Assembly: GCA_002919235.1 (NCBI GenBank)
Contig: PKEX01000008.1
Span: 62,001-126,000, forward strand
Direction of reading: 5' to 3'
Origin: Clostridia bacterium
GTDB taxonomy: Bacteria; Bacillota; Limnochordia; DTU080; RSA5
DNA length: 64,000 nt
In this document: positions 55,459 to 63,608 of the stretch, one piece after another
Numbering within the stretch: the first letter of the stretch is position 1
Layout of the letters: every line of letters begins with the position of its first letter
Position numbers and translations under genes: made by a program
The notes under the pieces: generated by a model
What the model was told of the DNA's origin: nothing
Seen by the model: the letters and a program-made list of their open reading frames with translations, nothing else
The model's database searches: none

Positions 55459-55887
55459 ATGGATGCCGATATCGTCAAGCGTGTCCAAGAGAAAGTGGAA
55501 GGCCTGACATCCGCCGAGGCGGCCCATCTGGTCCAGAGCGTCATGCAGAGCATCGCCCGGGTGCTGGACCGGGCAGACCGGGAGCGGCTGGCCCGGAGTC
55601 TCCCCCCTGAACTCGCGACACACCTGCACACGGACATGGAGGCGGCGGACCCGCTGGTCGACGAACAGCTCTTCGTCGGTCCCATCGTGAGCCGCCTCCC
55701 GACCGAAGGCCTTTACGACCAGACCCTGGGCGGTCTGGACGTCCTCTCCGTCCCCGCCGGTGACGAGGCCACCCGCCGCCTCCGGGCGGTCTTTTCCGTG
55801 CTGAAAGAGCTGCTGCAAGAGCCGGAAAAGCGCCGCCTGGAGGCCGCGCTTCCCGGGGACGTCGCGGAATGGTATCAACAAGCCTAG
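55459..55887 (+). CDS. DUF2267 family protein
   Basis: 142 residues, all helical. The pattern VMQSIARVLDRADRERLARSLPPELA, then FSVLKELLQEPEKRRLEAALPGDVAEWY, is the DUF2267 signature: repeated segments ending in LP..., each helix pair similar to the other. Function unknown. It starts 46 bases after korB and may be co-transcribed; it ends five bases from the convergent LysM gene. Confidence 0.8.
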   Translation: MDADIVKRVQEKVEGLTSAEAAHLVQSVMQSIARVLDRADRERLARSLPPELATHLHTDMEAADPLVDEQLFVGPIVSRLPTEGLYDQTLGGLDVLSVPAGDEATRRLRAVFSVLKELLQEPEKRRLEAALPGDVAEWYQQA

Positions 55888-55892
55888 ACGCC

Positions 55893-56897
55893 TTACGGCA
55901 GCCAGCGGGCAGGGTCCACCGCCTGGCCGTTCACCCGCACTTCAAAATGAAGATGCGGACCCGTCGACCGGCCGGTGGAGCCGACGCGGGCGACGACGTC
56001 GCCCGCGTTCACCCGCTGGCCTACGCTCACTTCGACCCGCGAGGCGTGGGCGTAGCGGGTCTCGATGCCGCCCCCGTGGTCGATGATGACCAGGAGGCCG
56101 TAGGTGCCCGCCCAATCTGCGTAGGTCACCGTGCCCGGCGCCACCGCCCGCACCGGGGTACCATGGGGCGCCGCGATGTCGAGTCCCTCGTGCTGTCTTC
56201 CGCTGCGCAGGCCAAAGCTGGACGAGACGGTCCCCGTCACCGGCCAGCGTCCGAACGGCCGCGGCACGCCCGCGCCGGCGGTCCTGGCCAGCGCCTCCAC
56301 GGCGCCGCCGCCCATGGGCGGGATAATCAGCCTCTGGCCCGTCGCGATGCGGTCGGGATCCGCCAGGTTGTTCACCGCGACCAGGCTTTGGACCGTCACC
56401 CCGTAACGCTTGGCGATGGAGCTCAACGTCTCGCCGGCCCGCACCCGGTGCACGCCGCCGGAGGAGACGATCAGCTCCTGTCCGGGATAGATGCGCCCCG
56501 GATCAGAGATCCCGTTCCACGAGGCCAGCTGCTGCACGGTCATCCCGTACGTCTTGGCGATCTCCCAGAGCGTCTCGCCTTTCGCCACCACGTGAATGGT
56601 GGGCGTGATCGAAACCAGCAGCCGCTGTCCTTCCCTGATCCGGTTGGGATCGTCGATCTCGTTGAGAACGACCAGCATCTCGACGGTGGTGCCGTACGCC
56701 TTGGCGATGTGCGAAAGGGTCTCGCCCTTCTGGACCACATGGATCGAGGACGCCTGCGCGTCCCCCGGCGCGGCGGCCACCACGCTGGCGGCGATGAGCG
56801 CTGCGGCACACAGGGTCAGGCCTGCCCTCCTCCGCGGGGCCGCCTCGCGCTGCCACGCCCCGCCGGCCTCACCCCGATCGACTCCGGTGCGCCTCAA
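55893..56897 (-). CDS. Secreted LysM / M23 peptidoglycan endopeptidase
   Basis: 334 residues. A signal peptide spans about residues 1-50 (AGLTLCAAALIAASVVAAAP). Three LysM repeats follow at about 52-95, 101-145 and 150-193 (each xHxVxxGETLxxIAKxYG). The M23 peptidase domain at the end has HEGLDIAAPHGTPVRAV (zinc H and D) and GPHLHFEV (HxH). Cleaves peptidoglycan cross-bridges at the cell surface, or acts as a SpoIIQ-like scaffold. TTG start at 56897 has GGGGAGG seven bases upstream. Confidence 0.92.
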   Translation of the reverse strand: MRRTGVDRGEAGGAWQREAAPRRRAGLTLCAAALIAASVVAAAPGDAQASSIHVVQKGETLSHIAKAYGTTVEMLVVLNEIDDPNRIREGQRLLVSITPTIHVVAKGETLWEIAKTYGMTVQQLASWNGISDPGRIYPGQELIVSSGGVHRVRAGETLSSIAKRYGVTVQSLVAVNNLADPDRIATGQRLIIPPMGGGAVEALARTAGAGVPRPFGRWPVTGTVSSSFGLRSGRQHEGLDIAAPHGTPVRAVAPGTVTYADWAGTYGLLVIIDHGGGIETRYAHASRVEVSVGQRVNAGDVVARVGSTGRSTGPHLHFEVRVNGQAVDPARWLP

Positions 56898-57030
56898 CCG
56901 TATTCCTCCCCACTCTCCATCGGCCCGGCCGCACGGCGCAGCCCGGCCGACATCCAGTCTCCCCGGAACACATCGTACCAGCTGGACTCCGCGCCCAGCT
57001 CACCCGCCCCGTTTAGGAATAGTACCACGC

Positions 57031-57068
57031 GATCCCGGAATATCCGCCCGACCGGGATCACTTTTTTT
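57031..57068 (+). terminator. Plus-strand hairpin with U7, upstream of the LysM/M23 gene
   Basis: GATCCCGG (57031-57038) pairs with CCGGGATC (57052-57059) and is followed by ACTTTTTTT. It would stop plus-strand transcription, but no plus-strand gene lies nearby upstream. It sits in the 283-base spacer 56898-57180, in which I see no gene. Confidence 0.5.
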
Positions 57069-57180
57069 GAGCCGGCGGCAGGTAAACCCAGAATCGCCGA
57101 AGGGGAGCGCGGGTTCCAGCCACGTGGAGGAGCGTACCACAGGCGGTACGCCATGGCAAGGGGAGAGTGAGGAGAAACGC

Positions 57181-58161
57181 TCAAAATTGGAGCTGGAGCT
57201 GGACGGGCGCCAGCGGCGCTCGCTTCCGCCCTGCGGGATCCACGGCCCGGGAGACCCTTTCGAACGGGAGAGCACCGGCCGCCCCCAAGGCCGTGCGAGG
57301 CGGCTCTTCCCCCTCCGGAAAGCCCCCTTTGGCCCGGAGTTTCCCGCCCATCCGGGCGTCGATCCTCCAGACGTATTCTGCGGGTGCGTAGGCGCCCGGG
57401 TACATCCTGCCGTAGAGCGGCAGCAGCCGGGGCGCCTCGGACCGGATGAAATCCAAGTACACGTCCTTGACGCCCTCGTCGAGGCGCAGGACGCCCCAGT
57501 GGACAAAGCGGGCTCCGTGGGAGAAGGCCTCGTCGACCAGCCGCTCCAGCCCGGGGCCGTCGGTGAGGCCCGGGAGGACCGGCGCGATCATCACCCCCGC
57601 CTCGATGCCGCGGCGCGCCAGCCGGCCCACCGTCTCGAGCCTGCGCCGGGGCGCCGGCGTGCCGGGCTCCAGCCGCCGGGCCAAGTCTTCGTCCAGCGTG
57701 GTGAGGCTCAGCGAGACGGTGCAGCCCGGGCCGCGGGCCAGCTCCTGGAGGAGATCCACGTCCCGCTGGACCATGGTGTTCTTGGTGACGACGGAGCACG
57801 GGGTGGCGGCGTCCAAGAGCACCTCCAGAATCTGCCGGGTGAGCCGGTACTTTCCTTCTACGGGCTGGTACGGGTCGACGGCCGTGCCGATGGCCACCTT
57901 CTCCCGCTGCCAGCCGGGCCTTGCCAGCTCGCGGCGGAGCACCTCGGGAGCGTTCACTTTGACGAAGATCTTGTTCTCGAAGTCGCTGCCCGGGTCGAGG
58001 TCGAGGAACGTGTGGTAGCGCCTCGCGTAGCAGTAGACGCACTTGTGCTCGCAGCCCCTGTACGGGTTGATCGACCAGCGGAAGGGCATCCGCTGGGACA
58101 CCACCCGGTTGAGCAGCGATTTGCACTGGATTTCCACCACCTGCCGCTCGCTTTGGGCCAT
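57181..58161 (-). CDS. SPL-related radical SAM protein (Rv2578c-like)
   Basis: 326-residue radical SAM enzyme. The cluster motif CEHKCVYC lies near residue 37, after PFRWSINPYRG, and GTAVDPYQPVEGKYRLTRQ, VVTKNTMVQRD and LSLTTLDEDL follow. It belongs to the SplB-related group found in many bacteria that do not sporulate. Unlike true spore photoproduct lyase its role is unknown, with DNA repair only a suggestion. ATG at 58161 has GGAGG ten bases upstream. Confidence 0.85.
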   Translation of the reverse strand: MAQSERQVVEIQCKSLLNRVVSQRMPFRWSINPYRGCEHKCVYCYARRYHTFLDLDPGSDFENKIFVKVNAPEVLRRELARPGWQREKVAIGTAVDPYQPVEGKYRLTRQILEVLLDAATPCSVVTKNTMVQRDVDLLQELARGPGCTVSLSLTTLDEDLARRLEPGTPAPRRRLETVGRLARRGIEAGVMIAPVLPGLTDGPGLERLVDEAFSHGARFVHWGVLRLDEGVKDVYLDFIRSEAPRLLPLYGRMYPGAYAPAEYVWRIDARMGGKLRAKGGFPEGEEPPRTALGAAGALPFERVSRAVDPAGRKRAPLAPVQLQLQF

Positions 58162-58221
58162 CCGCGCCGCACCTCCCGCCGCCCTCAGCAAACACATGTT
58201 CGCCTCTTGTTCCTTAGCGTA

Positions 58222-58253
58222 AACAAGAAAAGCGCGGGTGTCAACACCCGCGC
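58222..58253 (-). terminator. Intrinsic terminator after nagB
   Basis: GCGCGGGTGT (58232-58241) pairs with ACACCCGCGC (58244-58253) around a two-base loop; on the minus strand TTTTCTTGTTT follows. Confidence 0.88.
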
Positions 58254-58293
58254 GTCTTCGGCGATGACGGACACGCTCTTCCCGGCGCCCCTT

Positions 58294-59022
58294 CTAGACG
58301 ACGCCGCCGGCCGCTTCCTGATCCAGGTAGATGGTGACCTTGGGGTGGAGCTGGAGGACCGATGCGGGCACGCCGGGCCCTGGCTCCTCCCGCAGCGCCC
58401 TGCGGATCGCTTCGGCTTTGGCCGCGCCCTTGGCCAGCAAGAGGATTTCCCGGGCCTCCATGATGTTGCGGATGCCCAGGGTGATGGCGCGGGCGGGCAC
58501 CGCCTCGGGCGAGCCGAACGGCCCCGCATTGGCCAGCCGGGTCTGCCAGGTGAGCTCCACCACGTGGGTGGTCTTGTCGAACGGGGTCCCCGGCTCGTTG
58601 AACCCAATGTGCCCGTTGCCGCCGATGCCCAGCACCTGTGCGTCCACCGGGCCCAGTTCCCAGTAGAGGCGGTCGTAGCGGGCCGCTTCCTCCTCAGGAT
58701 CGGGAGCGGCGCCGCTCGGGATGTGCCACGCGTCCGGGGCGATGTCCACCCAGCGGAACAAGTGCTCCCTCATGTACGCGGCGTAGCTCCTGGGGTCCGC
58801 GGGATCCAGGCCCACGTACTCGTCTAAGTTAAACGTGCGCACCGCCGCGAAGCTGATCTCGCCGCGGCGGTGCAGCGCTGCCAGTTGCCGGTACATGCCC
58901 ACCGGCGTGTTGCCGGTGGCAAAGCCGAGGACGGCGCCGGGACGGACCCGGGCCGCCACCCACTCGGCCGCGGCCCGGTCGAAAGCTTCTTCGCTCTCAA
59001 AGACCTTTAACGTGTATGGCAA
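58294..59022 (-). CDS. nagB: Glucosamine-6-phosphate deaminase NagB
   Basis: Isomerises and deaminates glucosamine 6-phosphate to fructose 6-phosphate. 242 residues with GFATGNTPVGMYRQL near the N-terminus, TFNLDEYVGL (catalytic Asp), GIGGNGHIGFNEPG (active-site His and Glu) and LLLAKGAAKA. TTG at 59022 has GGGAGG seven bases upstream. It may recycle cell-wall amino sugars; no nagA is adjacent. Follows fabI by 28 bases and ends at a terminator. Confidence 0.95.
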   Translation of the reverse strand: MPYTLKVFESEEAFDRAAAEWVAARVRPGAVLGFATGNTPVGMYRQLAALHRRGEISFAAVRTFNLDEYVGLDPADPRSYAAYMREHLFRWVDIAPDAWHIPSGAAPDPEEEAARYDRLYWELGPVDAQVLGIGGNGHIGFNEPGTPFDKTTHVVELTWQTRLANAGPFGSPEAVPARAITLGIRNIMEAREILLLAKGAAKAEAIRRALREEPGPGVPASVLQLHPKVTIYLDQEAAGGVV

Positions 59023-59050
59023 GCACGACCCTCCCATGCGCGCGAATGGC

Positions 59051-59821
59051 TCACATGCCCATGGCGTGGTAGCCCGCGTCCACGTGGAGCACTTCTCCGG
59101 TGACCGCCGAACCCAGGTCGGAAAGGAGATACAGCGCCGCCTGGCCCACTTCCAGCTGGGTCACGTTGCGCCGCAGCGGGGCGCGCTCCGCGTGGAGCTT
59201 CAGCATGGAGGTGAAACCGGAGATGCCCCGGGCTGCCACGGTGTTCACCGGGCCCGCCGAAATGGCGTTCACCCGGATCCCCTCAGGGCCCAGGTCCGAC
59301 GCGAGGTAGCGGACGGCGGACTCCAGGGCGGACTTGGCCACGCCCATCACGTTGTACCCCGGGACCGCCTTCTCCGCGCCGTAGTAGGTCAAGGTGACGA
59401 TGCTGCCGCCGTCCTTCATCAGCGGCCGGGCACCGCGGGCCAGCGCGACCAGCGAGTAGGCGCTCACGTCCAGCGCGATCCGGAACGCCTCGCGGGACGT
59501 GTTGACGAACTCGCCCTCCAGCGCCTCCTTGGGCGCGAAGGCGATGCTGTGCACCAGGAAATCCAGCTTGCCGAAGCGCTCGCCCAGCGCGGCGAACAAG
59601 GCGTCGATCTGCGCGTCCTCCGTGACGTCGCACGGCAGCACCACCGAGATGTCCAGCTCGGCGGCGAGCGTGCGGACGCTCTCTTCCACCCGCTTTCCCT
59701 GGTACGTCAGCGCCACTTCGGCGCCTTCGGCCCGCAGCACCTGTGTGATGCCCCAGGCGATGCTCCGCTTGTTGGTGACGCCCAGGACGACGCCCTTCTT
59801 TCCATCCATCAGTCCGGCCAC
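59051..59821 (-). CDS. fabI: Enoyl-[acyl-carrier-protein] reductase FabI
   Basis: Last reduction of fatty acid elongation, NADH-dependent. 256 residues of the FabI-type SDR: GVTNKRSIAWGI in place of the usual glycine motif, LVHSIAFAP, and the catalytic Tyr-x6-Lys pair in YNVMGVAK, followed by VNAISAGPVNT. GTG at 59821 has GGAGG eight bases upstream. Candidate target of triclosan-type inhibitors. Confidence 0.95.
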   Translation of the reverse strand: MAGLMDGKKGVVLGVTNKRSIAWGITQVLRAEGAEVALTYQGKRVEESVRTLAAELDISVVLPCDVTEDAQIDALFAALGERFGKLDFLVHSIAFAPKEALEGEFVNTSREAFRIALDVSAYSLVALARGARPLMKDGGSIVTLTYYGAEKAVPGYNVMGVAKSALESAVRYLASDLGPEGIRVNAISAGPVNTVAARGISGFTSMLKLHAERAPLRRNVTQLEVGQAALYLLSDLGSAVTGEVLHVDAGYHAMGM

Positions 59822-59983
59822 GTCTCTTGCCTCCTTGCAGCCTCGCGGCTCTGCGAGGCGGCATCACCACCGCATGTGGTACGGGGGGATGCTTCGACAA
59901 GGGGGCAGGCGTTCCTTTTCGGCGTAGGATTCCGGGGCCCGGACCTCGAAGCCTCCATCTCGTGTGAATTCGGAGGGATGGGT

Positions 59984-60934
59984 GTGAAGATCGCCTATAT
60001 CGTGAACCCTGTCGCCGGTTCGGGCAGGTCTTGGTCCGTCTGGCAGCGCTTGGTCGCCCGGCATCCCGAGCTCGAGCGCGACGCCGTCGTCACCCAGGGT
60101 CCGCACGACGCGGAGAGACTGGCGCAGGAGGCGGCCGACAAAGGCTACGAGGCCGTCGTCGCCGTGGGAGGGGACGGGACCCTCCACGAAGTGCTGAACG
60201 GCGCGCTCCAGTCGCGCAGAACCCCGGCGGTGGGCGTCATCCCGGCAGGGACGGGCAACGACTTTGCCCGCAGCGCCACGCTCCCCCGGGATCCCGAGCG
60301 GGCCTACCAGGTCTGCCGCCTGGGCCGGGCCGAGCCCATCGACGTGGGCTTGGTGAACGGCCGCGCCTTCATCAACGTCGCGGGGTTCGGCTTCGACGCG
60401 GCGGTGGCCGAGGAAGTGATCCGCCGCAGCGTCGAAGGGGGAAAGAGCGGTTCGGGCGCGATTCCTTATCTGCTCGCGGTGTTCAACCAGCTACGGACGT
60501 TTCGTCCCCGGGAACTGCGCATCGAGGTGGACGGGCACGCAGAGACCAGCCGCGTGCTCTTCGGCGCGGTCGGCAACGGCTCCACGTACGGCGGCGGGAT
60601 GAAGATCTGCCCTCACGCGAAGGTGGACGACGGCGTGCTGGACCTCCTCATCGGCGGCGACCTGGGACCCTTTGAAACCCTGATCAACCTGGCGAAGGTG
60701 TTCCGCGGAAGCCACGTTCATCACCCGAAATGCCGGTACCAGAAGGCCTGGAAGGTGGTGGTCGACGGAGACCCGTCCGTGCGGGTCCACGCCGACGGCC
60801 AGCTCATGGGGGCGCTGCCGGTCACCGTCGAGGTGCGGCCCCGGGCCATCCGGTTTCTCATGAGCCCTGAGTTCACGCCTACCCCGGCCGCGGCAGCCGG
60901 CGGCGAGTCACGGCAGCTCAGGCTCGACGCCTAG
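59984..60934 (+). CDS. Diacylglycerol/YegS-BmrU family lipid kinase
   Basis: 316 residues. NPVAGSG at the start and VAVGGDGTLHEVLNG form the ATP-binding GGDGT signature; GVIPAGTGNDFARS and the later VDDGVLDLLIGGD complete the DagK/YegS fold. Phosphorylates diacylglycerol or a related lipid at the membrane. GTG at 59984 has GGAGG seven bases upstream; an ATG at 59978 abuts it. Convergent with the GGCT-domain gene, whose 3' end overlaps by 27 bases. Confidence 0.9.
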   Translation: MKIAYIVNPVAGSGRSWSVWQRLVARHPELERDAVVTQGPHDAERLAQEAADKGYEAVVAVGGDGTLHEVLNGALQSRRTPAVGVIPAGTGNDFARSATLPRDPERAYQVCRLGRAEPIDVGLVNGRAFINVAGFGFDAAVAEEVIRRSVEGGKSGSGAIPYLLAVFNQLRTFRPRELRIEVDGHAETSRVLFGAVGNGSTYGGGMKICPHAKVDDGVLDLLIGGDLGPFETLINLAKVFRGSHVHHPKCRYQKAWKVVVDGDPSVRVHADGQLMGALPVTVEVRPRAIRFLMSPEFTPTPAAAAGGESRQLRLDA

Positions 60935-62638
60935 GCGGCGAAACAGCGCTTCGAGCTCCTCCACGTACCGGGGATCCAGCATCCCCCGGGCGCCGTCGGC
61001 CAAAAGGCCTGCGTATTCCGGAGAGGGCGGAATATCTCCCGGGCGCTTGTGGACGACGGTGTACGTCAGCACCGGGGAAAAGCGGACCCCCAGCGCCTCC
61101 ACTTCCACCCACTCCCTCTGGTAGCGCCCGGCGTGGACCCCCTCTCGCTCGTCCAGCTCCGCGAGGTCGCTCCAGGCGATGCGGTAGAGGATCCCCCGCA
61201 CCTCGCTGCCCTCCTCCGGGACCACGTCGGCGACACCGCCCGCCCGCACCGCCGAGCGGTGCGTGAAGGCCAGGCGGAAGCCCTTGAGCGCCGCCTCCCC
61301 CACCAGCTCGAACCGGGGGACGCTCTCGCGAAAGCTCTGCCGGGACATGCACGAACCGTACGAAAAATAGAGCAGGGTCCGGCCGGTGAGCGCCCGATCC
61401 AGGGGGACCAGCCGCCCCTCTTTCACGGCGCCGCTCACCGCGCCCACGGCCTCGTCCCAACCGATGCCGAACTCCACGGTGAGCCTCAGCGCGATCTCCG
61501 CCAGGGACCGCTCGCCGTCGGCCAGCTCCCGCAGCCGGGCGGCCGCGCAGCGGGACCAGTCAAAAAAGGCGCTCCACGCGCCCGGCTCGGCGAAACCCGG
61601 CGCCGACAGGTAGGGCCGGCCGGCGTCCAGCTTGCCGGCGAAGCCGGGACCGCCGGCGGGCCACCGCAGGCTTGCCAACGGCGCGCCCGTGCGGGCGGGC
61701 TTTCCGCCGGCCAGAGGCGCGAGGCCCCGCACCGCGGCCTCCATCTCCCGGCACCAGCCGGCCGCCTCCTCCTCGGCGTCGGCGCTCCCGCCCAGAGCGG
61801 GCGCCAGGGCGTGCAAGGCCCCGAGACAGGCTTCGAGAGAGTGGGACCACAGCGCCTCGAACGTCAAGGACGAGGATGGAGAGCGGGCGGCCACCCCCCG
61901 CCAAAAGCCCTGCGGCAGCGCCTGCAGCAGCCAGGACAGGACGGAGCTGGCGTCGCGATAACCGGAATACCGCCACCAGAGGGCGAGAGCCAGGACCACC
62001 CGGGCGGCGGCCTCCCCTGACCCCGGTGCAAAGCGGGCCTTCACCGCTCCCAGCGGCCGCGCGTCGGACAGCAAGGCTCCGGGTGTCCGGGCGCCGAAGT
62101 ACCTGAGGAGAGCGCCGGCAAAACCGCCGGCGCAGAGGAGGACTGAGCCGTCGCCGAAGGTGCGCGCCTCCACCTCGTGCCGCAGGCCGGGTCCCTGCCA
62201 GGCCGCGGGAAACACCGGCCGGCCCCGGGCGCGGCCGGCCTCCCGGGCGACGACAAAACGCACGGTCCGGACGGGCGCCCCGCCGGGCGGTGCGCCGTCG
62301 CCGGTCAAATGGTGAAAGCGCCAGACCAGGCCCAGCCACCAGCCCAGGACTCTGGCCGGGGGCCCGCCGGCATCCTCCGGCAGCACCGAGGAGATCACCA
62401 GATCGCCGCAGGACGCGGGAACCAGAAAACGCGCGTCCAGCCACTCCCGTTCCCACGGCCGCCGCCCTCGCCCTCCGCTGGACCACATCACTCGCCGCAC
62501 CGGCAGCCCCTCGGCCCGACAGCGCTGGCCCAGCGCCTCCAGGCTCTCCTCCGCCGCGGCCGAAAACTCCGGCGGCAGCGCGTCGTTCCAGCCGGCCACC
62601 GCCCGGCCGGCGCGGGCTAGGTAGTCCAGGACCCTCAC
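60908..62638 (-). CDS. Large protein with C-terminal gamma-glutamylcyclotransferase domain
   Basis: 576 residues. The last 150 form a GGCT-like domain: LLYFSYGSCMSRQSF near residue 425 (substrate loop), GFRLAFTHRSAVRAGGVADVV, EVRGILYRI and LDEREGVHAGRYQRE with the catalytic Glu. Residues 1-410 are rich in Trp, Arg and Ala, match no family I recognise, and have no membrane segments or signal. A helical segment near 385-420 resembles a small winged-helix-like unit (SLAEIALRLTVEFGIG). The GTG start has only a weak GGGGG upstream. Base composition is like its neighbours. Confidence 0.65.
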   Translation of the reverse strand: MRVLDYLARAGRAVAGWNDALPPEFSAAAEESLEALGQRCRAEGLPVRRVMWSSGGRGRRPWEREWLDARFLVPASCGDLVISSVLPEDAGGPPARVLGWWLGLVWRFHHLTGDGAPPGGAPVRTVRFVVAREAGRARGRPVFPAAWQGPGLRHEVEARTFGDGSVLLCAGGFAGALLRYFGARTPGALLSDARPLGAVKARFAPGSGEAAARVVLALALWWRYSGYRDASSVLSWLLQALPQGFWRGVAARSPSSSLTFEALWSHSLEACLGALHALAPALGGSADAEEEAAGWCREMEAAVRGLAPLAGGKPARTGAPLASLRWPAGGPGFAGKLDAGRPYLSAPGFAEPGAWSAFFDWSRCAAARLRELADGERSLAEIALRLTVEFGIGWDEAVGAVSGAVKEGRLVPLDRALTGRTLLYFSYGSCMSRQSFRESVPRFELVGEAALKGFRLAFTHRSAVRAGGVADVVPEEGSEVRGILYRIAWSDLAELDEREGVHAGRYQREWVEVEALGVRFSPVLTYTVVHKRPGDIPPSPEYAGLLADGARGMLDPRYVEELEALFRRLGVEPELP

Positions 62639-62774
62639 CCCCAGTGCAGGCCCGTGCTGCTTCTAGACATTTGCTTATGTGCCGGTGCCTGCGAGGGTTC
62701 GGGGCGGCCCTAGCCCTCCGGGACGACCTTTCTAGGAGCGCCGTCCCGGCGTGCGCCGCTTTCCGCTCCCTGGC

Positions 62775-63608
62775 CTATCCGCCGGCGAGGCGCCGCACCC
62801 GGTCGAGGTCGATGGGAATGCTCTCTCTTTTCCTCTTCGTGAACGTCACGATCTCGCGGTAGCCCACGTCCCAGAGCAGCCGGCACGCCCGCTCAAAGCC
62901 GGCGGCCACCAGCTCGGGAGCGTGCGCGTCGGAGCCCAGCGCCACCGGGACGCCGTAGTGAAAGCAGCACTCCAGGACCTCCCGCCGGGGGTAGCACTCC
63001 TGCACGCTCTTTCGCCATCCCGACGTGTTGAGCTCGATGGCGACGCCGCTCTCCGCGATCACCCGGATGGTCTCTTCCAGCAGAGGCGTGATCGCCCGGG
63101 TGGGCATGTGGCCCCGGGTCTTGATGCAGTCCAAGTGCCCGATGATGTCGTAGGCCCCGGAGCGGGCCGCCCTCTGCGTCGCCAGGAGGTACGCTTCGTA
63201 CACCTCCCAGGCGTCTTTCCCTTCGGGCAGCCGGGGGTCGAAGATGTTCCAATCGCCCAGCCAGTGCACCGAGCCGATGACGTAGTCCAGGTCGTACGAC
63301 TCCCAGAGCTGCTTGTAGTGCTCCTCCCAGCCGTCGACGTGGTCCGACTCGACGCCCAGCTTCACGTCGATCCGATCCCGGTACCGCTCCTTCAGAGCGG
63401 CCATCTCGGCGACGTAGCGCGGCAGCTCGCTTTTGGCCATGGCGCGTCCCGGCTCCACGTGGTCGCCGTCGCCCAAATGATAGATGGGGCTGTGATCCGA
63501 CAGGCCGATCCCGTCCAGCCCCTTCGCAATGGCCGCTTCGATTACGTCCTCCAGGGTGCCCTTGGCGTGTCCGCAGCGGTAGTGGTGGGTGTGATGATCG
63601 ATCAGCAC
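62775..63608 (-). CDS. PHP-domain histidinol-phosphatase
   Basis: 277 residues. The polymerase-and-histidinol-phosphatase fold is shown by DHHTHHYRCGHA at the start, GLSDHSPIYH, GVESDHVDG, VIGSVHWLG, HLDCIK and GSDAHAP near the end, a full set of metal ligands for three metals. Likely removes phosphate from histidinol phosphate (HisJ/YtvP type), though other phosphoesters are possible. GTG at 63608 has GGAGG seven bases upstream and overlaps the end of the next gene. Confidence 0.85.
   Translation of the reverse strand: MLIDHHTHHYRCGHAKGTLEDVIEAAIAKGLDGIGLSDHSPIYHLGDGDHVEPGRAMAKSELPRYVAEMAALKERYRDRIDVKLGVESDHVDGWEEHYKQLWESYDLDYVIGSVHWLGDWNIFDPRLPEGKDAWEVYEAYLLATQRAARSGAYDIIGHLDCIKTRGHMPTRAITPLLEETIRVIAESGVAIELNTSGWRKSVQECYPRREVLECCFHYGVPVALGSDAHAPELVAAGFERACRLLWDVGYREIVTFTKRKRESIPIDLDRVRRLAGG

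Noticed and set aside
56898-57180. Possible c-di-AMP (ydaO-type) riboswitch before the LysM/M23 gene
   Set aside because: Such genes are often under ydaO control and a cdaA fragment lies in the window, but the conserved GACAGCUAACC-type core is absent; only a hairpin and GC-rich spacer are visible.
58835-59983. Upstream extension of the lipid kinase frame
   Set aside because: It is antisense to nagB and fabI; the kinase fold starts at MKIAYIVNPVAGSG with its own SD.
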